DNA of 15,750 nucleotides from JABDDM01 sp038240295 (GCA_038240295.1 JBBSDW010000081.1:1-15750); one strand, 5' to 3'. Shown: positions 5,952 through 14,408, counted from the stretch's first letter. Translations and numbers: made by a program. Notes: a model not told the origin generated them from the letters alone.

Positions 5952-7523
5952 ATGGCGCCGGAGTATTCTCTCCCTATGACGGAAGTAGTCAAGCAACCAT
6001 CGCTCAACAATCAGGCTCAACCGAGCATCCCGCAATTTCCGCAGCGTAACGTGCTCTTCGTTTCGAGTGAGGTTTATCCCTACGCGAAAACGGGAGGGCT
6101 GGCCGATGTATCATCGGCATTGCCGCAGCAACTGCGGGAGTTCAACCACGACGTTCGGGTCATCATGCCCAAGTATGGATTCATCGGCGAAAAAAAGCAG
6201 AAGATCCATATCATCAACCGATTGCAGGGTCTCGATTTCAAGATCGGTGATCGCGAGATCATGATCAATGCCAAGTCAAGTGCCATTCTTACGCAACGCA
6301 CACGGGTGCAGATCTATTTGATCGAAAGCGAAGAATACTTTCATCGTATGGGGCTTTACGTCGATCCGGTCACGCATATCGACTACCCCGATAACGACGA
6401 ACGCTTCATCGCATTTGCGCAGTCCATCTTCGAAACCTGCAAGCGTCTTCTCTGGAAGCCTGACATCATTCATTGCAATGATTGGCAAACAGGCCTGATC
6501 CCGGCCTACCTGAAGACGTTCTATAAAGACGATCCGTTTTTTGCTGGTACGAAATCTGTTTTTACGATCCACAATCTCGCCTATCAGGGCAATTTTCCTG
6601 CTTCGACATTTCCGAAGACCGGCTTGCCGCAGGAGATGTTCACCCCGCAGGGAATGGAATTTCATGGACAGGTCTCGTACTTGAAATCAGGCTTGACCTA
6701 CGCCGACGCGATCACGACGGTCAGTCCGAAGTATGCGGAAGAAATTCGCACCAAAGAATATGGCTGCGGGATGGAAGCGCTGCTCACCCGCCGTAAGCGA
6801 GATCTTTACGGCATCCTCAACGGCATCGATCTGCAGGTATGGAATCCGGCAAAAGATTCGAACATCGTAAAACCTTACACGGCCGAGACGCTCGACGTGA
6901 AAGAAGAGAGCAAGAAGGATCTCTGCTCCACGATGGGTCTGCCTTATAGCGAGGGTACACCGCTTATCGGACTCATCGCGAGGTTGAGCGATCAGAAGGG
7001 ACTCGATCTCATCGCCGAGTCGATGGACAATATTATGAAGAGCGGCGCTCAACTCGTCATTCTCGGGTCGGGTGACAAGAAGTACGAAGAGATGTTCTTG
7101 AAGTTCAATAAGAAGTTTCCGAGCCAGGTCGGCATCCATGTCGGCTTCCACGATAACTTTGCGCATAAGATCGAAGCCGGCGCCGATATGTTCATCATGC
7201 CGAGTGCCTACGAACCGTGCGGGCTCAATCAGATGTACTCGATGCACTACGGTACGATCCCGGTCGTTCGTGCAACCGGCGGACTGGCCGACACCGTGAT
7301 TGATTGCGAGGCAGGCACGAAGCGGCATCCGGCGACAGGGTTTGTATTCGAGAAATACGACGCCAAGGCCTTTTGGAAGGCGCTCGAACGGGCGATCACA
7401 CTTTATCGGAAGGATAAACGGGCGTGGCGCCAGTTGCAACTCGCGGGCATGTCAAGAGATTTTTCGTGGGATAGGTCGGCGCTCAGTTATGCCGAGCTCT
7501 ACGAAAAGGTTCTTGCAAAATAA
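5952..7523 (+). CDS. glgA: Glycogen/starch synthase (GT5 family)
   Basis: This enzyme transfers glucose from ADP-glucose (or UDP-glucose) to the growing alpha-1,4-glucan chain in the cytoplasm. At 523 residues it has family-typical length. The N-terminal Rossmann domain opens with VLFVSSEVYPYAKTGGLADV (34-53), including the KxGGL substrate loop at Lys46. HCNDWQTGLIP and TIHNLAYQG follow, and the C-terminal domain carries LIGLIARLSDQKGLDL and YEPCGLNQMYSMHYGTIPVVRATGGL with Glu421. The first 30 residues form a non-conserved polar extension. An in-frame ATG at 5976 has GGAG 12 bases upstream and may be the true start. It is divergent from the lipoprotein gene and heads the + strand cluster. No other glycogen gene is in the window. 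Confidence 0.96.
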   Translation: MAPEYSLPMTEVVKQPSLNNQAQPSIPQFPQRNVLFVSSEVYPYAKTGGLADVSSALPQQLREFNHDVRVIMPKYGFIGEKKQKIHIINRLQGLDFKIGDREIMINAKSSAILTQRTRVQIYLIESEEYFHRMGLYVDPVTHIDYPDNDERFIAFAQSIFETCKRLLWKPDIIHCNDWQTGLIPAYLKTFYKDDPFFAGTKSVFTIHNLAYQGNFPASTFPKTGLPQEMFTPQGMEFHGQVSYLKSGLTYADAITTVSPKYAEEIRTKEYGCGMEALLTRRKRDLYGILNGIDLQVWNPAKDSNIVKPYTAETLDVKEESKKDLCSTMGLPYSEGTPLIGLIARLSDQKGLDLIAESMDNIMKSGAQLVILGSGDKKYEEMFLKFNKKFPSQVGIHVGFHDNFAHKIEAGADMFIMPSAYEPCGLNQMYSMHYGTIPVVRATGGLADTVIDCEAGTKRHPATGFVFEKYDAKAFWKALERAITLYRKDKRAWRQLQLAGMSRDFSWDRSALSYAELYEKVLAK

Positions 7524-7574
7524 GACCTGAAACCTTCGCTCATCGGAACGTAGGAAGTAAGCGTATGCTTTCTA

Positions 7575-7606
7575 ACATGTCTGCCGCGAAGCCCGGGCGG
7601 CCATGT
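7575..7606. other. Stem-loop between glgA and the lipoprotein gene
   Basis: ACATG pairs with CATGT at the outside and GCCGC with GCGGC inside, giving a 10-bp stem with a 3-nt bulge and 9-nt loop, 52 bp after glgA. No T tract follows, so it is not a standard terminator. It could be a weak terminator, an mRNA-end stabiliser or a leader structure of the downstream gene. Confidence 0.4.
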
Positions 7607-7664
7607 TGCTCATCAGTTGCTCATTCGAGCTCAAAGCAGTGATTTTTTCACCACCACCCGTTTA

Positions 7665-8963
7665 ATGTCAAGCAGTCAAGCTTTATTGTTTTCTACTTTG
7701 AATAAACACCGAATCGACGGTGGTCACGCGCTTTTCGCTTTTGCACTCGTCGTTTGCACCTTTTTCGGTGCCGGCTGCAAAGAACAGATCTCGGGTATCG
7801 GAGGGCCATTTTTTTCCGACAAGATCACTGAAAAGACGTTGACACTGATCGATTCGAACACAGTGAAGTTTGCGAATTACGTGCAGCCGATCGTGCAGTC
7901 GTCAGTGCATAGTTATAACGTAAACGCCTTTGGAACGACGCTTTTTCTCGGCAAGGTGACAGACGCCGGAGCGAGCGAAAACGTGCAGGCATGGTCGCTG
8001 TTGCGCTTTCAATTTCTTTCGTCAGATACACTGGCAAACGTCGACTCCGTTCGATTGCAGCTCCGGTTGATCAACTATCGCTATGGCGATCTGACGAATA
8101 CCCATCTCGATTTTTCGGTGTACGCGGAAACGAACCAGAGGGTAAATGATTCAACGAAGTCGCTCACGATGGCCGATCTTAGCCCATCGCCGCTCGGCAC
8201 GTTCGTAGGCGATATCATGAGCGATAGTACGAACACGATCTATGTAAAGCTCGATACGTCGCTGTATAAACATCTCGATCTGACAACCGCAGCGTTCGTG
8301 CTCGTGCCGAACGCGATGTCGAACGTACGCGGGTTTGGCTCGAGCGAAAATTCCGGCTTTCAACCGCAGATGGAATACAACGTACATCAGGCGGCTACGT
8401 CGGATCTTGTTACTACACGGCCGGTCGTTTTCGATTTTCCGTTGGTGCTCGATGCAAGTGTTGCACCTGCTGGCGAGTTCAGTCTGCGCGGCTCGCTTTC
8501 TCGTCGTGAGTTCGTACGTGTCGATGTGAACAGGTTGAATACGCCAGCCGATTCGATCTCGCAATTTTCGACGGTCAATAGCGCCGTGCTCTCACTTCGG
8601 CTTGACCGAGCGCTCACAAGGCATTCCGATAATTCCGGTGACACGGCGGGTCCGGTGGTCGTACAGTTGTTCGCGCCCCTCACTGCCGACTCTACCGCGA
8701 TCGTTGTTTCGAATGGAACGGTCGATCCTGTAGACCCGACGCTCTATCATTTTCAAATTCGGACGATGGTCGAACAATGGCTTCGCGATTCGACGAAAAA
8801 TTTTGGCTTCGAATTGCGCTCTGGATATGTGCTGCGAACCTTCGGGACGCGGCTGGATGCCGTCGACGACGTAACGCTCAACCGATGGACGTTCTATGGT
8901 GCCGATGCGACCGATCCTGCCAAACGCCCGGTACTTGTTCTTACCTATTCTATCCTGAAGTGA
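7665..8963 (+). CDS. Lipoprotein with two DNRLRE-like domains (DUF4270-like position)
   Basis: The 432-residue product has a signal peptide with a lipobox ending FFGAGC, Cys38 from the ATG at 7665, so it should be anchored in the outer membrane. An in-frame TTG at 7617 would add 16 residues and is less likely. Two similar halves are visible: WSLLRFQFLSSDTLANVDSVRLQLRL and, later, FVRVDVNRLN...TVNSAVLSLRLDRAL, each like the opening of DNRLRE stalk domains. The C-terminus (VEQWLRDSTKNFGFELRS ... KRPVLVLTYS) is typical of that fold. In Bacteroidetes a DUF4270 lipoprotein is commonly found beside glycogen synthase, and I infer this is its divergent counterpart. It is followed after 2 bp by a beta-barrel gene, suggesting a surface complex. 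Confidence 0.75.
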   Translation: MSSSQALLFSTLNKHRIDGGHALFAFALVVCTFFGAGCKEQISGIGGPFFSDKITEKTLTLIDSNTVKFANYVQPIVQSSVHSYNVNAFGTTLFLGKVTDAGASENVQAWSLLRFQFLSSDTLANVDSVRLQLRLINYRYGDLTNTHLDFSVYAETNQRVNDSTKSLTMADLSPSPLGTFVGDIMSDSTNTIYVKLDTSLYKHLDLTTAAFVLVPNAMSNVRGFGSSENSGFQPQMEYNVHQAATSDLVTTRPVVFDFPLVLDASVAPAGEFSLRGSLSRREFVRVDVNRLNTPADSISQFSTVNSAVLSLRLDRALTRHSDNSGDTAGPVVVQLFAPLTADSTAIVVSNGTVDPVDPTLYHFQIRTMVEQWLRDSTKNFGFELRSGYVLRTFGTRLDAVDDVTLNRWTFYGADATDPAKRPVLVLTYSILK

Positions 8964-8965
8964 GT

Positions 8966-10234
8966 ATGCGCACAATGAAATTACTACTCGGCGCACTCAT
9001 TGTACTCGGTGCAACCCTTCATGGTGAGCGTGCGCACGCGCAAGGTTCGCCGCTCGATCTGCTCGGTTTTGGCCGGCCGATCGAGGCATGGAATGCCCAC
9101 ATCGATGGCATGGGCGGCGGCGGAGATGCGATGACGGATCACCGAACGGTCAACAGTCCGAATCCTGCAGCACTTAGCTGGCTCGATCGTGCAAGACTCG
9201 AAACAGAGCTTCACTTCGATATTACCCAATCGACGCAGGCGGGATTTGCCGATGGCAGAAACCAGAATTTTCATTTTGGCGGCTTCACCTTTGGTACTCC
9301 GCTCGGCAGTCCCGCACATTTTGGGATGTCGCTCGGATTTAACCCGCTGACGGACGCTTCGTCCATTCTCAACGACGGAGATAGCGCGCTAGGGCATCAG
9401 TATCGAAGTGAGGGCGGTGTGAGCGAAGGTTTTCTCGGGCTTGCGGCTCGCGTTCATCCTGGTGTCGCGCTTGGTGCAAAGTTCGGCGTCCTATTTGGAA
9501 ATATCAGGCATTTGTCGCAGGTGAATTTCGGCGATGCCAGTTCGATCAGCAGCGACTTTGAACGCGACTATGCCTTAAGTGGAATTCGAGGGACGTTCGG
9601 GATGACGATCGTCGGTGACTCGCTCGGACCATCACTTGCCGGCATTACACTTGGCGTGACAATGACAACGGGCTCCAACCTGGTGATGACGCAGCGGACC
9701 GTCGTCACACCGGTAAACAATGCTCTCGACACCACGATCGAATCGAGCGGCACGGGCTCCTACCCGGGAAGTTTTCAGGCTGGGCTTGGCATCAGGCTTT
9801 CGCTGCGATACAATATGCTCGCCGATATCGCCTTCCAGGATTTCAGCACTTCCTATCTTTATGCAGCCACGCAGCAGGCGACAGGCGATCCGCTGCTTGG
9901 GCCTTCGAAAAGATATAGCATCGGCATCGAGCGTACGCCCAATATGTCCAATGAATATGGCATCACCGGATTCTGGGATAAGTTAGGGCTAAGGTTCGGC
10001 GCAAGTTATTATCAACTGCCATTCCGACCGGCAAACTCGAACGTGAACGCGATCGCACTCTCTGCCGGACTTGGCATTCCGATCGGTTACGAGAGTCTGC
10101 TCGACCTTTCCTTTACAGGCGGCCAGCGAAATCCGGTGGTTGCTACTGCCGCGCCGAGAGATCTTTTCTTTCGCATCGGTGCAACGGTAAGTCTTTCGGA
10201 ACGTTGGTTTGTGCCGACGCGTACCGAGGAATAA
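8966..10234 (+). CDS. Outer-membrane beta-barrel protein (FadL/PorV-like)
   Basis: The 422-residue protein has a signal peptide (LLLGALIVLGATLHG, probable cleavage at AHA before Gln26). A Gly/Asn/Pro-rich plug-like start follows (GMGGGGDAM...NSPNPAALSW), the pattern of FadL- and PorV-type barrels. The rest is a series of alternating amphipathic strands ending LFFRIGATVSLSERWF, with an aromatic near the end as in barrel closing strands. It probably forms a channel or a partner for the adjacent lipoprotein; the substrate is unknown. The reading frame is open upstream to 8777, but that part overlaps the lipoprotein gene in another frame. The ATG at 8966, 2 bp after the lipoprotein stop and directly before the signal peptide, is the start; ATG 8975 is an alternative. 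It is 17 bp ahead of rpiB. Confidence 0.82.
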   Translation: MRTMKLLLGALIVLGATLHGERAHAQGSPLDLLGFGRPIEAWNAHIDGMGGGGDAMTDHRTVNSPNPAALSWLDRARLETELHFDITQSTQAGFADGRNQNFHFGGFTFGTPLGSPAHFGMSLGFNPLTDASSILNDGDSALGHQYRSEGGVSEGFLGLAARVHPGVALGAKFGVLFGNIRHLSQVNFGDASSISSDFERDYALSGIRGTFGMTIVGDSLGPSLAGITLGVTMTTGSNLVMTQRTVVTPVNNALDTTIESSGTGSYPGSFQAGLGIRLSLRYNMLADIAFQDFSTSYLYAATQQATGDPLLGPSKRYSIGIERTPNMSNEYGITGFWDKLGLRFGASYYQLPFRPANSNVNAIALSAGLGIPIGYESLLDLSFTGGQRNPVVATAAPRDLFFRIGATVSLSERWFVPTRTEE

Positions 10235-10251
10235 CTTAGACAATTATTGAT

Positions 10252-10683
10252 ATGAAGATCGCAGTCGCATCCGATCACGCAGGTTTTGATTACAAGGAAC
10301 GAACGAAGGCTTATCTCGCGGCGAAGGGTCACGAGATGGTCGACTACGGCGCGATGAACGCCGAGCCGTCCGACTATCCGGACTTTGCGCACAAGGGTGC
10401 CGAAGGCATCCTGCGCGGCGAGGCGGAGATCGGAGTATTTGTTTGCGGCAGCGGCATCGGTATTGCGATCGCCGCCAACCGGCATAAAGGCATTCGCGCC
10501 GTCGATGCGATCAACGAAGAGATGGCGCGGCTTGCACGCCAGCACAATGACGCGAATGTGCTCGCGCTCGGTCAGCGATTTATTGCCTGGGAAGAGGCGC
10601 AGGATATTATCGATGTGTTTCTCGCCACGAAGTTCGAAGGCGGAAGGCACGAAGCAAGAGTACTTAAGATCGATCAGGAGTAG
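10252..10683 (+). CDS. rpiB: Ribose-5-phosphate isomerase B
   Basis: It interconverts ribose 5-phosphate and ribulose 5-phosphate in the pentose phosphate pathway. The 143-residue length is standard for RpiB. Seen directly: SDHAGF near the start (Asp8, His9), CGSGIGIAIAANR with the catalytic Cys65, and RLARQHNDANVLALGQR with His98. All expected active-site residues appear present. The ATG at 10252 lies 17 bp after the beta-barrel gene. The glyA start follows 1 bp after its stop, so the two are translationally adjacent; rpiB-glyA pairing is a common arrangement in bacteria. Confidence 0.96.
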   Translation: MKIAVASDHAGFDYKERTKAYLAAKGHEMVDYGAMNAEPSDYPDFAHKGAEGILRGEAEIGVFVCGSGIGIAIAANRHKGIRAVDAINEEMARLARQHNDANVLALGQRFIAWEEAQDIIDVFLATKFEGGRHEARVLKIDQE

Positions 10684-10684
10684 T

Positions 10685-11974
10685 ATGGCGCGCGATAACG
10701 AAGTAATGGATGCGATCGAGCATGAGCTCGAACGGCAGCAGGATGGACTCGAACTGATTGCCAGCGAAAACTTTACATCACAGGCGGTAATGGATGCACA
10801 GGGAAGTGTACTTACGAATAAGTACGCGGAAGGTTATCCGGGCAAGCGTTATTACGGCGGGTGCGAATTTGTCGATCTCGTCGAGAATCTCGCTCGCGAT
10901 CGGGTCAAGAAATTGTTCGGCGCCGAATATGCAAACGTCCAGCCACATTCCGGTTCGCAGGCGAACATGGCTGTCTATTTCACATTCCTGAAGCCCGGCG
11001 ACGTGGTACTCGGGATGAACCTTGCGCATGGCGGCCATCTCACACACGGGCATCCCGCCAATTTTTCAGGGCAGCTATACAGCTTCGGTTCGTACGGGTT
11101 GTCGCAGGAAACAGGTCTCATCGATTACGATGACGTCGAGGAAAAAGCGAAGAAGAGTAAACCGAAGATGATAACAGTAGGCGCGAGCGCTTATTCTCGC
11201 GACATCGACTTCCTGCGTTTTCGCGAGATCGCGGACTCCGTCGGGGCATTCCTTTTTTGCGATATGGCTCATCCTGCGGGACTCATTGCAAAAGGGCATC
11301 TTACAAATCCGCTCCCGCATTGCCACGTTGTTAGTTCGACCACGCACAAGACCTTGCGCGGTCCGCGCGGTGGCGTCATTCTGCTCGGCAGAGATTTTGA
11401 GAACAACTGGGGAGCGATCGCTCCGAAATCGGGACGCACGAAGCTTGTTTCCGAGCTGATCGATTCGACGGTCATGCCGGGCGTTCAGGGCGGACCGCTC
11501 ATGCACGTCATCGCTGCGAAAGCAGTTGCGTTTGGCGAAGCGCTCGAGGATAGCTTCACGATTTACGGAGCACAGGTGATCGCGAATGCACGGAGGCTTG
11601 CCGACCAACTCATGAATCGCGGCTTCAATATTATTTCAGGTGGAACCGATAATCATTTGATGCTCGCCGACCTTCGAGGGAAGAACGTAACGGGTAAGGC
11701 AGCCGAAGAGGCACTCGATAAAGCGGCGATCACGGTCAACAAAAATGCGGTGCCCTATGATGATAAGTCGGCGCTCGTCACAAGCGGAATTCGTATCGGG
11801 ACTGCTGCAATAACTACACGAGGCATGAAGGAAGCAGAGATGGATACGATCGCAGAACTCATCGATCGCGTCGTTTCCGACAGCTCGAATGAAGCGCTGC
11901 AAAAAACCGTGCGCGGCGAAGTTCGCGAACTCACGAGTCGATTTCCCCTGTACCCAACTGCTAAGCGACCCTAA
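10685..11974 (+). CDS. glyA: Serine hydroxymethyltransferase
   Basis: This PLP enzyme interconverts serine and glycine while charging tetrahydrofolate with a one-carbon unit. The 429-residue product has the family landmarks: ELIASENF (24-31), NKYAEGYPGKRYYGG, PHSGSQAN, FCDMAHPAGL and the PLP-lysine motif THKTLRGPRGG with Lys222. The C-terminal domain contains SGIRIGTAAITTRGM. The frame is open further upstream in overlap with rpiB, but the family start fits the ATG at 10685, one base after the rpiB stop. The gap to tatC is 41 bp without an evident terminator. Confidence 0.97.
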   Translation: MARDNEVMDAIEHELERQQDGLELIASENFTSQAVMDAQGSVLTNKYAEGYPGKRYYGGCEFVDLVENLARDRVKKLFGAEYANVQPHSGSQANMAVYFTFLKPGDVVLGMNLAHGGHLTHGHPANFSGQLYSFGSYGLSQETGLIDYDDVEEKAKKSKPKMITVGASAYSRDIDFLRFREIADSVGAFLFCDMAHPAGLIAKGHLTNPLPHCHVVSSTTHKTLRGPRGGVILLGRDFENNWGAIAPKSGRTKLVSELIDSTVMPGVQGGPLMHVIAAKAVAFGEALEDSFTIYGAQVIANARRLADQLMNRGFNIISGGTDNHLMLADLRGKNVTGKAAEEALDKAAITVNKNAVPYDDKSALVTSGIRIGTAAITTRGMKEAEMDTIAELIDRVVSDSSNEALQKTVRGEVRELTSRFPLYPTAKRP

Positions 11975-12015
11975 GCTATTTACTCTTAACGCTCTGCTTA
12001 CGCAAACGATAATCA

Positions 12016-12819
12016 ATGGCTGACCCCAGCACACCGCCGAAAACGAGCGATGTCGAGATGTCCATCTGGGACCATCTCGAAGAGTTGCGATGGGTCGTTA
12101 TTAAAGCGGTCATCGGCATTATCGTCGGCGTGATCATCTGTGCGATCTTCGGCGAGCAGATCTTGAATTACGTGATCCTCTACCCGACGCGGAACACGAC
12201 GCCAAAGATGGATCTCTATAATCCGGAAGTCTTCGGCCAGCTTTCTCTTTACATGGAGATCGCGATCTGGGGCGGCGTTATTCTCGCCTTCCCCTATACG
12301 CTCATCCAGATCTGGAAATTCATCGCGCCAGGTTTGAAGGAAAAAGAAGTTGCTTATGTCCGGCAGATCTCCTTCTTCACAGTCCTCAGTTTCATTGTGG
12401 GTCTTGTCTTCGCCTACTGGGTGATGCTTCCGATGGCGCTCGATTTTGCTGCCGATTTCGGTACGCGCGATATTCGAAACCTGATCGATATCCATAAGTA
12501 TCTGAGTATCTTTCTCGAGATCGTTATTATCTCCGGTATCGTCTTCGAACTTCCTCTTGTCGCTTATTTTCTTTCGAAGCTTGGCATCCTCACGCCAACG
12601 TTCATGCGGCATTACCGAAAGCATACGATCGTCGTCCTGCTCTTTCTGGCAGCGATCTTATCGCCCGGCGGTAATCCGATCCTTCAGATCGTGCTCTTCA
12701 TTCCGCTCTGGACGCTCTTCGAGCTTTCGATCCTGGCAAGTGCGATCGTAGCAAGGCAAAAGCGGCGCGACGCGGCTGCTGCTGCTGCTGTAGCAGACAG
12801 CGAAACTCCAGGCGTCTAA
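12016..12819 (+). CDS. tatC: Sec-independent protein translocase TatC
   Basis: TatC is the polytopic core of the twin-arginine export system and binds signal peptides of folded proteins. This 267-residue protein shows the N-terminal SIWDHLEELR motif before the first helix, the KFIAPGLKEKE segment of the first cytoplasmic loop, and six hydrophobic stretches; the fifth and sixth flank SPGGNPILQ. The C-terminal tail after the last helix is short, basic, then a run of seven Ala (the first encoded by GCG, five by GCT) before ADSETPGV. No tatA or tatB gene is present in the window. The downstream polyprenyl synthase begins 6 bp after the stop. Confidence 0.96.
   Translation: MADPSTPPKTSDVEMSIWDHLEELRWVVIKAVIGIIVGVIICAIFGEQILNYVILYPTRNTTPKMDLYNPEVFGQLSLYMEIAIWGGVILAFPYTLIQIWKFIAPGLKEKEVAYVRQISFFTVLSFIVGLVFAYWVMLPMALDFAADFGTRDIRNLIDIHKYLSIFLEIVIISGIVFELPLVAYFLSKLGILTPTFMRHYRKHTIVVLLFLAAILSPGGNPILQIVLFIPLWTLFELSILASAIVARQKRRDAAAAAAVADSETPGV
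12775..12789 (+). repeat. GCT trinucleotide run in the tatC tail
   Basis: Five consecutive GCT codons encode alanines in the hydrophilic C-terminal tail of TatC. A change in copy number would stay in frame and fall outside the membrane domain. Confidence 0.7.
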
Positions 12820-12825
12820 CGACAA

Positions 12826-13965
12826 GTGATAGCAACCGAACCGGCCCGCGAAGTGAGAGCACGCGAAGTGCATGGAGCCGAGGAGCGAGCACGCGAGGAG
12901 CGAGCACGCGAGGAGCGAGCACGCGAGGAGCGAGCACACGAGGAGCGAGCACACGAGGAGCGAGTATGTGACGAGCCTCTGCCGCGATCGCTCGGCGAAA
13001 TTTCAGAACCGGTATCGAAGCAGTTGAAGGAATTCAACACACGATTCTCGAAGACAATGATCTCCGACGTGCCGCTCGTGAATTTGGTTGCGAAATACAT
13101 CGTCAAGACCAAAGGCAAGCAGCTTCGTCCGATGCTCGTCCTGCTCTCCGCGCAAGCGTGCGGGGAGGTCAACGATTCAACTTATCGAGCCGCGCTTCTC
13201 GTCGAGATCCTGCACACTGCTACGCTCGTGCATGATGATGTGATCGACGATGCAGATCTTCGTCGAGGATTTGCGAGCATCAAATCTCTTTGGAAGAACA
13301 AAGTCGGCGTGCTGATGGGCGATTATCTTCTCGCGAAAGGATTATTGCTTACAGTCGAAAGCGGCGAATATCATTTTCTGGAGATCACATCGCATGCTGT
13401 TCGGAGAATGTCGGAGGGCGAACTCTATCAGATCCAGAAAGCGCGGCAGCTTAATATCGACGAGGCCGGATACTTTCGGATCATCTCGGACAAAACAGCT
13501 TCACTCATTTCCACCTGCTGCGAGATGGGCGCCGTTAGTGCGATAGGCGCCGGTGAATCAAAAAGGAGAACAGCACTCAAGGCCTACGGCGAGGCGATCG
13601 GCGTTGCCTTCCAGATCCGCGACGATCTTTTCGATTACGAAAATGCAATGACGAAGATCGGCAAGCCGACGGCGATCGATCTCAAAGAAAAGAAGCTCAC
13701 ACTGCCGCTTATCCACGCGCTCGCGCTAGCCGATGATAAAACTGCAAGAAGAATGCGGCAGCTTGTTCGCTCCGGCAAAGCGGCGAAAGAATCATACAAC
13801 GAAGTTATCGACTTCGTGATGAAGTATCAAGGGATCGAATACGCTCGGGACAAGGCGGAAGAATATGCGGAGCGCGCACTTGATTCGCTTGACGTGCTGC
13901 CTGCGAGCCAGGCGAAGCGGTCGCTTCAGGCATTCGTCCGCTTTGTGATGGAGCGCGAAAATTAA
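12826..13965 (+). CDS. Long-chain polyprenyl diphosphate synthase with charged repeat N-terminus
   Basis: This prenyltransferase adds isopentenyl diphosphate units to allylic diphosphates, probably making the side chain of menaquinone or a similar long product. From about residue 55 the sequence is a typical trans-prenyl synthase: GKQLRP, the first Asp-rich motif HDDVIDDADLRRG (Asp137/138/141) and the second, QIRDDLFDY (Asp266/267/270). The fifth residue before the first Asp pair is a small Ala (132), in keeping with long products. Residues 1-50 are unlike the family: a tract of AREER/AHEER pentads encoded by a 15-bp tandem repeat. The start is uncertain: GTG at 12826, 12853 or 12868 all precede the repeat, while TTG at 13024 would skip it. 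No Shine-Dalgarno site is seen; coupling to tatC, 6 bp upstream, is likely. Confidence 0.94.
   Translation: MIATEPAREVRAREVHGAEERAREERAREERAREERAHEERAHEERVCDEPLPRSLGEISEPVSKQLKEFNTRFSKTMISDVPLVNLVAKYIVKTKGKQLRPMLVLLSAQACGEVNDSTYRAALLVEILHTATLVHDDVIDDADLRRGFASIKSLWKNKVGVLMGDYLLAKGLLLTVESGEYHFLEITSHAVRRMSEGELYQIQKARQLNIDEAGYFRIISDKTASLISTCCEMGAVSAIGAGESKRRTALKAYGEAIGVAFQIRDDLFDYENAMTKIGKPTAIDLKEKKLTLPLIHALALADDKTARRMRQLVRSGKAAKESYNEVIDFVMKYQGIEYARDKAEEYAERALDSLDVLPASQAKRSLQAFVRFVMEREN
12880..12969 (+). repeat. 15-bp coding minisatellite, six copies
   Basis: Three identical units GAGGAGCGAGCACGC are followed by two with ACAC in place of ACGC and a sixth ending TATGT. They span exactly 90 bp and each adds five residues (EERAR or EERAH). 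Degenerate related sequence (CGCGAAGTG twice) lies just upstream at 12847-12870. A unit length divisible by three means copy changes keep the downstream enzyme in frame. Confidence 0.9.
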
Positions 13966-14408
13966 TCGAACGCGTCTGGTTCGTTAGAAATCGGATCGGG
14001 CCATATCGGAGCGATCGCTCTGGGCAATGGCTCTTCGACCCAGACTTCTTCACCGATCACCTTCACCGCATAGCTCGTCACACCACCGCTACCGATCACC
14101 GAAGCGCCAGTATCGATTCGGTACGTCCAGCCATGCAGCGGACAGGCCACCGTCAGTTCATCCTTGTTGACATAACCCTCCGAGAGTAACGGCGAAAGCT
14201 GATGCGGGCAAATGTTGCTGATCGCGTAGACATTTCCCTTGATGAGGTACACAGCCACTTCATCATGCTCGCAAAAGATCACTTTGCCACGGCTGCCGTT
14301 CTTCGGAAGATCTTTTAGCATGCAGGCAAACACGAACGCACTCAGCTTCGGAGGATCGAGAAAACTTTCACGCGCTTGTTGCAGCGCTTCATCGTCGATT
14401 GTGTCCAA
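13962..14408 (-). CDS. Rieske [2Fe-2S] ferredoxin-type protein
   Basis: The 148-residue soluble protein carries the complete Rieske cluster ligand set: CPH (Cys67, His69) and CPLHGW (Cys89, His92). It is therefore an electron carrier or a ferredoxin subunit of an oxygenase or nitrite-reductase-like enzyme; its partner is unknown. The Rieske fold begins near residue 22 (LSAFVFACMLKDLP), so the start must lie upstream of the ATG at 14321. The only in-frame candidate before the upstream stop that I find is TTG at 14408, giving a non-conserved acidic leader. It is convergent with the polyprenyl synthase, and the palindromic TTAA at 13962-13965 provides the stop of both genes. No other oxygenase subunit is next to it, though the P450 elsewhere in the window would need an electron donor. 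Confidence 0.88.
   Translation of the reverse strand: MDTIDDEALQQARESFLDPPKLSAFVFACMLKDLPKNGSRGKVIFCEHDEVAVYLIKGNVYAISNICPHQLSPLLSEGYVNKDELTVACPLHGWTYRIDTGASVIGSGGVTSYAVKVIGEEVWVEEPLPRAIAPIWPDPISNEPDAFD

Noticed and set aside
6687..7439. Minus-strand open frame of 250 codons opposite glgA
   Set aside because: It is antisense to a gene with all glycogen synthase motifs and shows no domain.
8777..8965. Upstream extension of the beta-barrel gene frame
   Set aside because: It overlaps the 3' end of the lipoprotein gene in another frame; the signal peptide begins at 8966.
10087..10650. Minus-strand open frame of 187 codons opposite rpiB
   Set aside because: It is antisense to the well-supported beta-barrel and rpiB genes and looks like no family.
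12013..12624. Minus-strand open frame of 203 codons opposite tatC
   Set aside because: Its Asp/Glu/His/Arg-rich composition is what hydrophobic TatC codons give in antisense.
12880..12969. CRISPR-like direct repeats
   Set aside because: Units are contiguous 15-mers without spacers and are in frame in a coding region.
12698..13172. Minus-strand repetitive frames (LAPRV or CSLLA repeats)
   Set aside because: These are the translations of the 15-bp minisatellite in antisense frames; the sense frame continues into a real enzyme.
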